A stretch of DNA of 64,000 nt from Eubacterium sp. (GCA_017619835.1 JAFZRN010000008.1:111056-175055); one strand, 5' to 3'; shown: positions 54,867-63,056, numbered from the stretch's first letter. Notes: generated by a model from the sequence alone, not told the origin. A program made the numbers and translations.

Positions 54867-55658
54867 ATGAGTATGTGTGTAGTATATGCGGTAGCTTCGC
54901 AGAAAGGCGGAGTAGGTAAAACAACATCTGCAGGTAATCTTGGAATAGAGCTTGCGAGAAAAGGGTATAAAGTACTTCTTATAGATACAGATGCCCAGGG
55001 ATCTCTTACATCAAGTCTTGGCTTTAAGGAGCCGGATAAGATGGATATAACACTTAAAACAATAATCGAGAATGAAGTTACCGGAGAGGAATATGATTAC
55101 AGAACGCTTGGTATTCTTCATCACGAAGAAGGAGTAGATCTGATCCCTTGTAATATTGAATTATCAGGTCTTGAAATATCACTTATAAAAGCCTGGAGCA
55201 GGGAACAGATTCTCAGTAAATACATATTTAAGATAAAGAGGTATTACGACTTTATCATTATGGATTGCCCACCAAGTCTGAGCCTTATCACCATAAATGC
55301 ACTTACAGCAGCAGATAAGGTGATAATCCCGGTACAGGCTGCATATCTCTCTTTAAAGGGCTTAGAACAGCTTATAACGACCATAGGAATGGTTAAACAG
55401 GGACTTAATACCCGTCTGGGAATAGATGGAATACTTATTACAATGCTGAAAAAAAGAACCAACTATGCAAGAGAGATTGTTGATCTGCTGGATGAGACCT
55501 ATGGAAATGTAGTTCATATTTATAAAAGTATGATTCCGCTCTCGGTAAGGGCTGAAGAAGCCAGTGCTGAAGGCGTGAGCATATATAAACACTCTCCGAA
55601 ATGTAAGGTAGCGAAAGCTTATGCCGATTTTGCAAAGGAGGTGCTGGGAAATGTCTAA
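54867..55658 (+). CDS. parA: ParA-family partition ATPase
   Basis: A 263-residue Walker-type ATPase. The deviant Walker A is KGGVGKTT (13-20); DTDAQGSLTSSLG (Walker A') near 40-52 and IIMDCPPSLSLI (Walker B) near 129 follow. The length and lack of an N-terminal HTH match type Ib/Soj-like ParA. It drives segregation of the replicon together with ParB. The next gene overlaps it by eight bases. Confidence 0.93.
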   Translation: MSMCVVYAVASQKGGVGKTTSAGNLGIELARKGYKVLLIDTDAQGSLTSSLGFKEPDKMDITLKTIIENEVTGEEYDYRTLGILHHEEGVDLIPCNIELSGLEISLIKAWSREQILSKYIFKIKRYYDFIIMDCPPSLSLITINALTAADKVIIPVQAAYLSLKGLEQLITTIGMVKQGLNTRLGIDGILITMLKKRTNYAREIVDLLDETYGNVVHIYKSMIPLSVRAEEASAEGVSIYKHSPKCKVAKAYADFAKEVLGNV

Positions 55659-56532
55659 ACAGAGTAGTGCTTCCAAAATAAAGCTGAACGGTTTTAATGA
55701 TCTGTTCGGAATGACAGATTCAGATAACCTGAAAACAGATGTAAGGGATGTAATGCTGGATGAACTATATCCCTTTGAAGGACACCCTTTTAAGGTCAAG
55801 GATGATGTGAGAATGGAAGAACTTGTTGCAAGTATAAAAGAGCATGGAGTTCTTGTTCCCGGAATTGCCAGGATTCGTTCCAAAGGTGGTTACGAAATCA
55901 TCACCGGACATTCAAGAAAGAAAGCATGTGAACTTGCAGGTCTTACCACTATGCCTATGTATATCAGAAATCTGACTGATGATCTCGCCACGATAGTTAT
56001 GGTTGATTCCAACATCCAGAGAGAAGATGTTCTTCCGAGTGAAAAAGCAAGAGCCTACAAGATGAAATATGATGCCGTAAAACATCAAGGAAAGAAAGGT
56101 AACAGCCTTGCTGCAATGGGAGAAGAATCTGGAGAAAGTGGCAAGATGATCCAGAGATATATCTGGCTTTCAAGGTTATCTGACGAGCTACTTGATTTGG
56201 TTGATAGTAAGAAGCTGGGAATTGTCCAGGGTGTAGATGTTTCATTTTTGAAAAATAAAGAGCAGGAGTGGGTTTTGTCTGTTATTGAAAAAACGGATAA
56301 TAAGATGTCATCAAAGCAGTCAGCCTCTCTTAAGAAACTGAGTCAGTCCGGAGAACTGTCTGAAGCGAAAATATGGGAGATACTATCTGTTAATTCTGTA
56401 GGTGTCAGCAGCAGAAAGGTCACACTTAAATCAGATGTAATAAATAAGTATTTTGCAGATTTTTGTACCGAAAAAGAGATAGAAGAAATAATCATATCAC
56501 TTCTTGATCAGTGGAAAGCCAAGGGAGAATAG
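55651..56532 (+). CDS. ParB-like partition protein
   Basis: A 293-residue protein; the ATG at 55651 follows AAGGAGG. The ParB N-terminal nuclease-fold domain has the boxes LYPFEGHPFKVKDD, VLVPGIARI and ITGHSRKKACELAGL (the GERR-like box), then NLTDDLATIVMVDSNIQREDVLPSEKARAY, leading to the helix-turn-helix. It would load on parS-like sites near the operon; the palindrome TGGACATWATGTCCA is a candidate (57008, 57732). CTP binding, typical of ParB, is expected. Confidence 0.85.
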   Translation: MSKQSSASKIKLNGFNDLFGMTDSDNLKTDVRDVMLDELYPFEGHPFKVKDDVRMEELVASIKEHGVLVPGIARIRSKGGYEIITGHSRKKACELAGLTTMPMYIRNLTDDLATIVMVDSNIQREDVLPSEKARAYKMKYDAVKHQGKKGNSLAAMGEESGESGKMIQRYIWLSRLSDELLDLVDSKKLGIVQGVDVSFLKNKEQEWVLSVIEKTDNKMSSKQSASLKKLSQSGELSEAKIWEILSVNSVGVSSRKVTLKSDVINKYFADFCTEKEIEEIIISLLDQWKAKGE

Positions 56533-56534
56533 AG

Positions 56535-57722
56535 ATGGGAAAAATAAGTATACCGGAATCAGCATATTTTCATGGAGATGAAATAAATCAGTTTATTCAT
56601 ATCCAGGTTCCAATGGATCTGATAGTGTCTGATTGTTTTATGAATTTGTCAGGAGATGCAAAGATCCTTTATGGTCTGTTACTTAACAGAACCGGGCTTT
56701 CTATTCGGAACGGCTGGGAAGATGACAAGGGAAGAACCTTCATTAATTACACAGTTGAGGATGTGATGAAGGATCTTCATATATCCCACAGCAAGGCTTC
56801 CAGATTATTTACTGAACTTTCCAATATGATATGTATAGATACTGATGAAAATGGAAAAACTCAGTGGTTCGGACTTATCGAAAAAGTTCGTATTCTCAAT
56901 AAGCCAAGTAGAATATATGTTCATAAAGTTGAGGAAGTAAGACGCATTTTAGAAAACAAAAATGTTGAGAACTCTCTGGAAACAGAAAATGAATACAATG
57001 AAACTTCTGGACATAATGTCCAAAGGTTGGAAAAAGACACCTCAGAAACGGCTAAAATACAGGTCGTCTCAGATATAGGACGACGGTCATCTCAAGAATG
57101 GGACGACGGTCATCCTAAAAGTGAAACGACGGATGTCCCAGATATAGGACGACGGACGTCTCAGGAATGGGATGACGGTTATAACGGATGTGAGACGACG
57201 GACATCTCAAGGTTGGGACAACGGTCATCCCAGAATCAGGATGAGAATAATAAAGATTCTAATAATATTAACCAGATATATAACAATGTGAGTGATAAGG
57301 ATTCAATCAATAACAAAATGCACGCAGGAAGAGATGTGCAGGCGGAGAAGAGATTGATGGATGAGATGACCTGCACCAAATTCATGTTCAAGGAAATGGT
57401 TGAGTATGATCAGATCGCAAATAATCTTAAGTTCGATAAAAAACTTCTGGATGATGTAATTGATCTTATGGTTGAGGCATATACCTTTCCTGGGAGAGTA
57501 ATAATCCATGAAGACGTCATGCCGTTGGAGTTAGTCCAAGAGAGATTCGATAAGTATGACAAGGATATAATGGAATATGCGTTAGGTCAGATACAAAAGA
57601 GGATGTTTAATGCAAAAAATTTAAAGAGTTATACACTTGCCATTTTATTTAATGCAGTAACTACCTTTAACGGAAATCTGTATATGGAAGTTAATCAGGA
57701 TATGATGTTTCATACAAAATAA
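56535..57722 (+). CDS. repA: RepA_N-type replication initiator with in-gene origin
   Basis: A 395-residue protein. The ATG at 56535 is preferred over an in-frame upstream codon inside parB. Residues ~1-135 match the RepA_N winged-helix initiators of Firmicutes plasmids and conjugative elements (DLIVSDCFMNLSGDAKILYGLLLNR, then SIRNGWEDDKGRTFINYTVEDVM). The middle (about 160-240) is low complexity because it carries DNA iterons. The C-terminal ~130 residues are helical. RepA_N plasmids often have their origin within this gene, and the repeats at 57055-57238 fit that. The replicon is probably integrated; autonomous status is unproven. Confidence 0.85.
   Translation: MGKISIPESAYFHGDEINQFIHIQVPMDLIVSDCFMNLSGDAKILYGLLLNRTGLSIRNGWEDDKGRTFINYTVEDVMKDLHISHSKASRLFTELSNMICIDTDENGKTQWFGLIEKVRILNKPSRIYVHKVEEVRRILENKNVENSLETENEYNETSGHNVQRLEKDTSETAKIQVVSDIGRRSSQEWDDGHPKSETTDVPDIGRRTSQEWDDGYNGCETTDISRLGQRSSQNQDENNKDSNNINQIYNNVSDKDSINNKMHAGRDVQAEKRLMDEMTCTKFMFKEMVEYDQIANNLKFDKKLLDDVIDLMVEAYTFPGRVIIHEDVMPLELVQERFDKYDKDIMEYALGQIQKRMFNAKNLKSYTLAILFNAVTTFNGNLYMEVNQDMMFHTK
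57008..57022. repeat. 15-bp palindrome inside repA (copy 1)
   Basis: TGGACATAATGTCCA, an odd-centred perfect dyad 33 bases before the first iteron. The same dyad occurs at 57732. Confidence 0.75.
57055..57238. repeat. Eight 23-bp iterons within repA, probable origin
   Basis: Units start at 57055 (degenerate), 57078, 57101, 57124, 57147, 57170, 57193 and 57216, exact 23-base spacing. The core is ACGACGG with a GGACGACGGWCRTCYCA consensus; the unit at 57170 is the most altered after the first. Because 23 is not a multiple of three, the same DNA is read in shifting frames (for example GRRS and DDGH), so the repeat is conserved as DNA. Iterons of this kind are initiator-binding sites in replication origins. 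Confidence 0.85.
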
Positions 57723-57731
57723 GAAAACCTT

Positions 57732-57746
57732 TGGACATTATGTCCA
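57732..57746. repeat. 15-bp palindrome after repA (copy 2)
   Basis: TGGACATTATGTCCA, the complement of the copy at 57008, flanked by TT and AA that lengthen the dyad to 19 bases. It lies in the gap before the zinc-ribbon gene. Confidence 0.75.
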
Positions 57747-57774
57747 AAAGTTTAGAAACGGATGGTGATGAAAA

Positions 57775-58842
57775 TTGAAAAGAATACTTGCGATAGAATA
57801 TCCTGAACTTGCACTGGAATGGATAGATAATGATATATCTCCTATGGATGTTACTGTTGGTTCTCACAAGAAGATCCGGTGGAAGGGAAGATGTGGTCAT
57901 GAATGGGTTGCCATAGTAAAAAATAGAGTAAACGGATCCGGATGCCCTTATTGCTCCGGTAACAAAGTACTAAAAGGTTTTAATGATATTGAAACATTGT
58001 TTCCTGATGTGGCTTCTGAATGGTCGGAAGAAAACTATCCTCTTACTCCGGATAGGGTAACAGCTAAGTGTAATAAAAAGGTTAAGTGGTGCTGTTCTTA
58101 TGGTCATTCATGGGAAGCCAGGATATCTGACAGAACTGATGGACACGGTTGCCCAGTATGTGAACAAAACAGTCGTATAATAAGATTTTCAGATGTGGGT
58201 ATCGTTGGTGTATCATTTGATATGTTAAGCATCCAGTTTTCTGATGAAAATCAGATTTCTATAGATGCAGCATCCGGATCACTCCGGAAAATGTATCTCT
58301 GGAAATGTGGAAGCTGCGGAGAAGATTTCAGAGCAAGTGTTGGATATATGTTAAAAGGAGCTGTATGTCCAGCGTGTAGAAAGGAAGTTTCTAAAAGGAA
58401 TTATGAGTCCATGCTGGAAGAGAGAAAGGATCTCCGGGCAAGAAGATTCAGACTTCCGCCTTTGGCATTTGAATACTATGCATACCAGGAGGGACTTCAG
58501 TTTTTTAAAGATGATGACAGTATTATAGGAATTCCTTTTCAGTATTTCCTCCCAAAGCATAGAACGGCAATTGAATTCTCTGAACAAAGGGATTGCTCAA
58601 AGCAGCATCGGAGAAGAAAAGGTGTTGTGAATGACCTTTGTCTCAGAACAAAAACAAAAATGATCAGAATTCTTGATAGTACTGAAGGTAGTTATAAAGA
58701 TTGTTTGTGTATTTCCAGAGTGGATGATTCATATGAGGGAATATCAGAAGCTCTTCAGGCACTGTTTGGTATCCTTCATATTGATGCGGATATTGATGTT
58801 GAGCGAGACATTGAAAGTATAAAATGCCATTTGCGACATTAA
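57775..58842 (+). CDS. Zinc-ribbon repeat protein with nuclease-like C-terminus
   Basis: A 355-residue protein. The TTG at 57775 is the only start; a stop lies six bases upstream. Three zinc-ribbon units (C40, H42, C57, C60; C107, H111, C126, C129; C178, C181, C198, C201) follow the DUF4379/treble-clef pattern, RWKGRCGHEWVA, KWCCSYGHSWEA and LWKCGSCGEDFRA. Residues ~250-301 resemble a restriction-endonuclease-like core (PFQYFLPKHRTAIEF with E267 and NDLCLRTKTKMIRIL). The first acidic residue of that core is Gln256 here, so activity is uncertain. It probably belongs to the mobile module. Confidence 0.6.
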   Translation: MKRILAIEYPELALEWIDNDISPMDVTVGSHKKIRWKGRCGHEWVAIVKNRVNGSGCPYCSGNKVLKGFNDIETLFPDVASEWSEENYPLTPDRVTAKCNKKVKWCCSYGHSWEARISDRTDGHGCPVCEQNSRIIRFSDVGIVGVSFDMLSIQFSDENQISIDAASGSLRKMYLWKCGSCGEDFRASVGYMLKGAVCPACRKEVSKRNYESMLEERKDLRARRFRLPPLAFEYYAYQEGLQFFKDDDSIIGIPFQYFLPKHRTAIEFSEQRDCSKQHRRRKGVVNDLCLRTKTKMIRILDSTEGSYKDCLCISRVDDSYEGISEALQALFGILHIDADIDVERDIESIKCHLRH

Positions 58843-58957
58843 GAATACAACTCACAACAGAATACAACTTCAGTTGATATAACTAGTGTATTATCCAATC
58901 ATCAAGAAAAACAAAGCGAATGAATCGCAGAAATAAAAGAAAGATGAGGATAATAAA

Positions 58958-59209
58958 ATGAACAATACAAAGAAGGTTAACAAGATGGAAATACTTAAGG
59001 GAGCAGTTATAGGATTTGCAGTAGGAGTTATCTGGGAGCTTATGATCATTACACCACTTATGAGTGATTGGTCACTTAGAAGCATTATTGTTGCTATGTC
59101 GGTTGCTGGTCTAGGATGCAGCGTAGCAGGTGGAATATTTGCAATAGGGAAAAAGAACGGCACTGATAAGTCAACAGATAAGGCAAAGGTAAGTATTCTG
59201 GAGGGATAA
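58958..59209 (+). CDS. Small membrane protein
   Basis: An 83-residue protein with two hydrophobic segments (about 15-30 and 43-62) and a Lys-rich C-terminus. AGATGAGGA precedes the ATG. An internal ATG nine codons later is possible. I do not recognise it. It is six bases before the next small membrane gene, so the two are coupled. Confidence 0.55.
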   Translation: MNNTKKVNKMEILKGAVIGFAVGVIWELMIITPLMSDWSLRSIIVAMSVAGLGCSVAGGIFAIGKKNGTDKSTDKAKVSILEG

Positions 59210-59214
59210 GTATT

Positions 59215-59607
59215 ATGACAGTAGGTGCAATTATTGGATTATCATTTCTCACAATAGTAGTTGTAATCGCTGTTGGAGCAGTATGTGTGTATTATAAGAA
59301 AGCAAGAATTGTCAGTGTAATTGCAGGTGTTATAATTCTTGCGGCTGCCTGGTCGATAGGTGTATGGTATTTCAACGGAACTGAAGCAGGTAAGCGTGCG
59401 ATTAAAACACAGCAGAGCAACTTTGGTGGTGGTATTGAAAGAAGAATAACTGTCTACGATGTTGAAGGTGATGTAATAGCAACATACGAAGGCAGATTCG
59501 ATATAGAGTATGATAATGACAGAATACTGTTTGATGATGAAGAAGGTCTGAGACATATCATATATTATCCAACAGGAAATGTTATTGTAGATGAGTTAGC
59601 AAAATAA
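59215..59607 (+). CDS. Small two-pass membrane protein of conjugative-element type
   Basis: A 130-residue protein; two hydrophobic segments (about 5-25 and 34-50), then an exposed C-terminal domain with ERRITVYDVEGDVIATYEGRFDIEYDND and VIVDE. I recall this tail from accessory proteins of integrative conjugative elements, but the role is unknown. GGAGGGA lies upstream. The unit ends at the terminator at 59634. Confidence 0.55.
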   Translation: MTVGAIIGLSFLTIVVVIAVGAVCVYYKKARIVSVIAGVIILAAAWSIGVWYFNGTEAGKRAIKTQQSNFGGGIERRITVYDVEGDVIATYEGRFDIEYDNDRILFDDEEGLRHIIYYPTGNVIVDELAK

Positions 59608-59633
59608 AATAGTTAGAGATAAACAGCGATATG

Positions 59634-59671
59634 GCGTCTATGAGTAGAAAACACTTATAGGCGCTTTTTTT
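59634..59671 (+). terminator. Terminator after the small membrane genes
   Basis: GCGTCTATGAGT (59634-59645) pairs with ACTTATAGGCGC (59653-59664) with two G-T pairs, then TTTTTTT. Confidence 0.85.
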
Positions 59672-59688
59672 CGTGGAAAGGAGACATG

Positions 59689-60204
59689 ATGGATAGCAGA
59701 AGTATTCTGTATTCGCAGGGGAAGAATGATGAATGCATGACACTTCCATATGCAGTCAGACCTATCATCAAATATATTCCCACTGGAAGTATTGTCTGGT
59801 GTCCTTTTGATAAGGATTCATCTGAATTTGTAAAGCAGATCAACGCTGCCGGATTTCAGGTAGTACATTCACATATTGATGAAGGACAGGATTTTTATAA
59901 ATATGAACCGGTATTCTGGGATGTTATCGTTTCAAATCCGCCATTTTCTGGAAAGAGGCGGATATTTGAAAGAGCTTTATCTTTTGATAAGCCATTTGCT
60001 CTCATTATGAGTAATACATGGTTGAATGATGCGGCACCCAAACAGCTGTTCAGAGATAAGAAGCTTGAACTCCTGATGTTTGAACAGAGAATGCTCTTTA
60101 ACAATAAGGGAAGCATAGATAAGAGGATAACATTCAGCAGTAGTTATTTCTGTCATGATTTTCTGCCAAGGCAGATCATAATTGAAAAATTAGATGCAAT
60201 ATAG
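59689..60204 (+). CDS. NPPF-type DNA methyltransferase-like protein
   Basis: A 171-residue protein. The second ATG of ATGATG (59689) has better spacing to GGAAAGGAG than the first. The amino-methyltransferase motif NPPF is within DVIVSNPPFSGKRRIFERAL (residues ~83-102). The SAM-binding motif I is not obvious; SIVWCPFDKDSSEF could stand in for it. Short proteins like this are common on phages and conjugative elements. Methylation activity cannot be affirmed. Confidence 0.6.
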   Translation: MDSRSILYSQGKNDECMTLPYAVRPIIKYIPTGSIVWCPFDKDSSEFVKQINAAGFQVVHSHIDEGQDFYKYEPVFWDVIVSNPPFSGKRRIFERALSFDKPFALIMSNTWLNDAAPKQLFRDKKLELLMFEQRMLFNNKGSIDKRITFSSSYFCHDFLPRQIIIEKLDAI

Positions 60205-60281
60205 TCGGGAATATGTGGTATTATTGAAAAGGTGGTGTAAAGAGGAGAATTGCAGGTTAACTTACTATAGGGGGATTTATG

Positions 60282-60791
60282 ATGAATAATACATATATAA
60301 TCAGAGAGGCTGTTCCGGATGATGCGGAGAAAATGATTTCATATCTGAATCAGGCAGGCGGAGAATCTGATAATCTGCTGCATGGAAATAATGAATTCAA
60401 TGTTCCGATTGAAGGTGTAAAACGGAAATTGGCCATGAGTAAAGAATCGGATAACAGTATTGTTCTGATAGCTATTGATAACGGACAGATTATTGCTAGA
60501 GCAGAATTAGATGGGTATTATCCAGCAAGGATTCGTCATAGGGCTAAATTTTCGATTTCAGTAAGAAAGGATTACTGGAATCAGGGAATAGGAACGGAAA
60601 TGATAAAAAGAATCTTCGGGCTGGCAAAGAAGATGAATGTCAGAATCATAGAACTGGAAGTGATATCTGATAACGTAAGAGGCATTCATTTGTACCATAA
60701 AATGGGATTTGAAGATATAGGAATATATAAAGATTACTTTTTTGTAAACGGAAATTTTAAGGATGCTTTTGTAATGCAAAAAATTATATGA
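60282..60791 (+). CDS. GNAT acetyltransferase
   Basis: A 169-residue N-acetyltransferase; the second ATG of ATGATG is preferred by spacing to GGGGGA. The acetyl-CoA loop is VRKDYWNQGIGTEMIKRIF (Q/RxxGxG/A), and the C-terminal motif NVRGIHLYHKMGFEDIGI is typical of RimI-like and YhhY-like acetyltransferases. Substrate unknown. It lies after the plasmid-like module. Confidence 0.88.
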   Translation: MNNTYIIREAVPDDAEKMISYLNQAGGESDNLLHGNNEFNVPIEGVKRKLAMSKESDNSIVLIAIDNGQIIARAELDGYYPARIRHRAKFSISVRKDYWNQGIGTEMIKRIFGLAKKMNVRIIELEVISDNVRGIHLYHKMGFEDIGIYKDYFFVNGNFKDAFVMQKII

Positions 60792-60987
60792 CGAGCTTGA
60801 AAACTCGCAATGTAATTAATTAAGTAGCAAAGGAAGATTTCGGTTTTACTCACTAACGTGTTGATAATAATCACTAAAATATTTTGTGCGAAGCGAAATT
60901 AATGGTATCGATTTTCTTTCCCAATGAACAATTCTCGGAATCGTATGCTATAATGGTTTAAAATTTTAAACCAAAGGAGGCGCCAAT
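60792..60987 (+). other. Intergenic stretch with a repeated 24-base motif, promoter and operator
   Basis: Holds a small CGAG/CTCG dyad at 60793, the 24-base motif (60838-60861; repeated at 63026), and the TATAAT (60949-60954) of the arsR promoter with TGAACA (60925-60930) 18 bases upstream. Confidence 0.6.
60954..60973. promoter_or_regulatory. Operator palindrome of the ArsR-type operon
   Basis: GGTTTAAAATTTTAAACC (60955-60972), perfect 18-base palindrome and 20 with flanking T and A, just after the -10 box, overlapping the transcription start. Position fits autorepression by the ArsR-type regulator encoded 15 bases downstream. Confidence 0.85.
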
Positions 60988-61341
60988 ATGCACGGTAAGA
61001 AGGAATTCGTCAAACTTGCATCGGATTTTAGAGATTGCAGAGATGTTTTAATTGCATTGGGTGATGAAAACAGATTACATCTGTTGTATCAGATGATGAT
61101 AGCAGAGAATCCTATGGGAATTCGCGTAGGTGAGATTACAAAAAGGACTAATCTGTCACGTCCGGCAGTGTCACATCATATAAAATTGCTAAAGGACGCG
61201 GGGGTTGTAAAGGTAAGAAGAGAAGGGACCAGAAATTATTATTACCTTGATCCTGATATGAAGTCTTTCAAAGCACTTATATCAGTTCTGGAAAGGTCGG
61301 TAGAATATGCTTCTGAACTTCCTTACAGAGGGGAGGAGTGA
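60988..61341 (+). CDS. ArsR/SmtB-type transcriptional regulator
   Basis: A 117-residue winged-helix repressor: ALGDENRLHLLYQMM, the recognition helix LSRPAVSHHIKLLKDAGVVKVRREGTRNYYYL (wing). The ELCVCDL metal box of classical ArsR is not present, and there is no second Cys pair; a metal or ligand site is unclear (RVGEITKR in its place). AAAGGAGG precedes the ATG. The methyltransferase starts three bases after its stop and is probably co-repressed. Confidence 0.9.
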   Translation: MHGKKEFVKLASDFRDCRDVLIALGDENRLHLLYQMMIAENPMGIRVGEITKRTNLSRPAVSHHIKLLKDAGVVKVRREGTRNYYYLDPDMKSFKALISVLERSVEYASELPYRGEE

Positions 61342-61344
61342 GGC

Positions 61345-61911
61345 ATGAACTTTGATAAATATGCGGATAGCTACGATGCAGGCTGGAAAGGTACAAAGAG
61401 CGCAAGGTTTTACAATGACCTTATCAGAGAAGTTGAGATAAATACAGGAGACCGCGTTCTGGATGTTGGATGCGGAACTGGAACAGTATTATATTATTTA
61501 GCGTCTAAAACAGATATCAGTGGGTTTGGTCTGGATATCAGTGAGAAGATGCTTGATATAGCAAAAGAAAAGAATCCTGGTTTTGAATTTGTATCCGGTG
61601 ACTGCGTGACCTTGCCATATGAAGATGGTTCCATGGATGTGATCATGGCATGTATGGCATATCATCATTTTCCTGATCAGAAAAGATTCAGGGAAGAAGC
61701 ATTAAGAGTTTTAAAACCGGATGGAAGACTGTATATCTGCGATCCGAGATTTCCGTGGATCATACGGACAATCTTTAATACATGCTTTAAAGAAGCTGGG
61801 TTTCATACGACGAAAAGAAATGCAAGTGATTTTGTATCAAGCGGTTTTAAGGTAGAAAAGTTAACGAAGGATCTATATGTTCAGGTGTTATCTTTGAAGA
61901 AGGATGAATAG
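61345..61911 (+). CDS. SAM-dependent methyltransferase (class I)
   Basis: A 188-residue methyltransferase: DRVLDVGCGTGTVLYYL (motif I, SAM), FGLDISEKMLDIAKEKNPGF, GDCVTLPYEDGSMDVIMACMAYHHFPD and LRVLKPDGRLYICDPRF, as in UbiE/Coq5-like proteins. Its stop abuts the transporter's ATG. With ArsR and a drug/metabolite transporter it suggests a small-molecule or metal(loid) detoxification cassette. Substrate unknown. Confidence 0.88.
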   Translation: MNFDKYADSYDAGWKGTKSARFYNDLIREVEINTGDRVLDVGCGTGTVLYYLASKTDISGFGLDISEKMLDIAKEKNPGFEFVSGDCVTLPYEDGSMDVIMACMAYHHFPDQKRFREEALRVLKPDGRLYICDPRFPWIIRTIFNTCFKEAGFHTTKRNASDFVSSGFKVEKLTKDLYVQVLSLKKDE

Positions 61912-62958
61912 ATGAGCAGTTCAAAAATCAAAGCAATCATATATGCATTATTGGCAGCTGTGTTCTATGCGGTAAATGTCCCGATATCCAAGTTGCTGCT
62001 TGATCATGTCGACGAGACAACTATGGCGGCACTTTTGTATCTTGGCGCTGGGATTGGAATCAGCATTCTTTCGGTATTCATGAAGAAAGACAGAAAGGGT
62101 TCTGAGAAGCTCTCCGGAAATGATCTGCCGTATGTGATCGGTATGATCGTGCTGGATATTGCGGCACCGATATTTCTTATGACTGGTATCAGCAGAGGAA
62201 CATCTGCGAATGCTTCTCTTCTGGGGAACTTTGAGATAGTAGCCACAACAGTTATTGCATTGATGGTATTTAAGGAAGCAGTGTCGAAAAGATTGTGGCT
62301 GGCGATAGGACTTATAACTCTGGCGAGCGTTTTGCTTAGTCTTGAAGGGACAGAAAGTTTTTCGTTTTCCTATGGATCACTGTTTGTGCTGACAGCCACG
62401 CTTTGCTGGGGATTTGAGAATAACTGCACAAGAAAGATATCTTCAAAGAGCACTTATGAGATTGTTATTCTGAAAGGTATTTTTTCCGGTATGGGGGCTT
62501 TGGCTATAGCGTTTATCAAACAAGAGAGTATGCCTGAATGGAAGTATATAGCTGTTGCTCTTATTCTTGGATTTGCTGCATACGGACTGAGCATTTTTCT
62601 TTATGTCAGAGCACAGAATGTATTGGGAGCAGCTAAGACTAGCACCTATTATGCAGTGGCACCTTTTGTGGGAGCGTTTCTGTCGTTTGTATTTCTGAAA
62701 GAATCATTGTCATGGACATATATAATTGCTCTAATTGTGATGTTAGCTGGATCTGTTGTGATTGTTATTGATACGCTGATTAGACATCATATTCATGAGC
62801 ATCAACATACCTTTGTTCATACTCATGATGGAAGTACTCATGAACATACTATCGCTCATACACATGATCATGCCCATTACATAACAGAATCAAAGCATGG
62901 GCATCATCATACAAAACTTGAACTTGAACGTGAACTCGGTGCAATGCATGCGGGATGA
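61912..62958 (+). CDS. EamA/DMT-family transporter with His-rich tail
   Basis: A 348-residue membrane protein with ten hydrophobic segments in two EamA repeats (for example LLLDHVDETTMAALLYLGAGIG and SVVIVIDTLIR). The last 58 residues (from about 291) contain 18 His, in HxH and HxHxH strings, a probable metal-binding cytoplasmic tail. Most EamA members lack this. It is the third gene of the ArsR operon; export of a metal or metal-binding metabolite is inferred. No terminator is clear afterward. Confidence 0.85.
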   Translation: MSSSKIKAIIYALLAAVFYAVNVPISKLLLDHVDETTMAALLYLGAGIGISILSVFMKKDRKGSEKLSGNDLPYVIGMIVLDIAAPIFLMTGISRGTSANASLLGNFEIVATTVIALMVFKEAVSKRLWLAIGLITLASVLLSLEGTESFSFSYGSLFVLTATLCWGFENNCTRKISSKSTYEIVILKGIFSGMGALAIAFIKQESMPEWKYIAVALILGFAAYGLSIFLYVRAQNVLGAAKTSTYYAVAPFVGAFLSFVFLKESLSWTYIIALIVMLAGSVVIVIDTLIRHHIHEHQHTFVHTHDGSTHEHTIAHTHDHAHYITESKHGHHHTKLELERELGAMHAG

Positions 62959-63025
62959 CTTGAAGTTATAGTATTGATTAAATAATAAGGGTGACAAATT
63001 GCAAACGAGTGATAAGAAAAAAAGG

Positions 63026-63056
63026 ATTTCGGTTTTCCTTACTATCGTGAGGAAAA
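63026..63056 (+). repeat. Second copy of the 24-base motif, with hairpin
   Basis: Matches 60838-60861 at 21 of 24 positions (ATTTCGGTTTT, then CT, ACTA, CGTG). Here TTTTCCT (63033-63039) and AGGAAAA (63050-63056) form a hairpin. It lies upstream of the acetyltransferase at 63095. Confidence 0.65.

Noticed and set aside
57055-57238. CRISPR array
   Set aside because: No unique spacers; period 23 with graded divergence inside a coding gene fits iterons.
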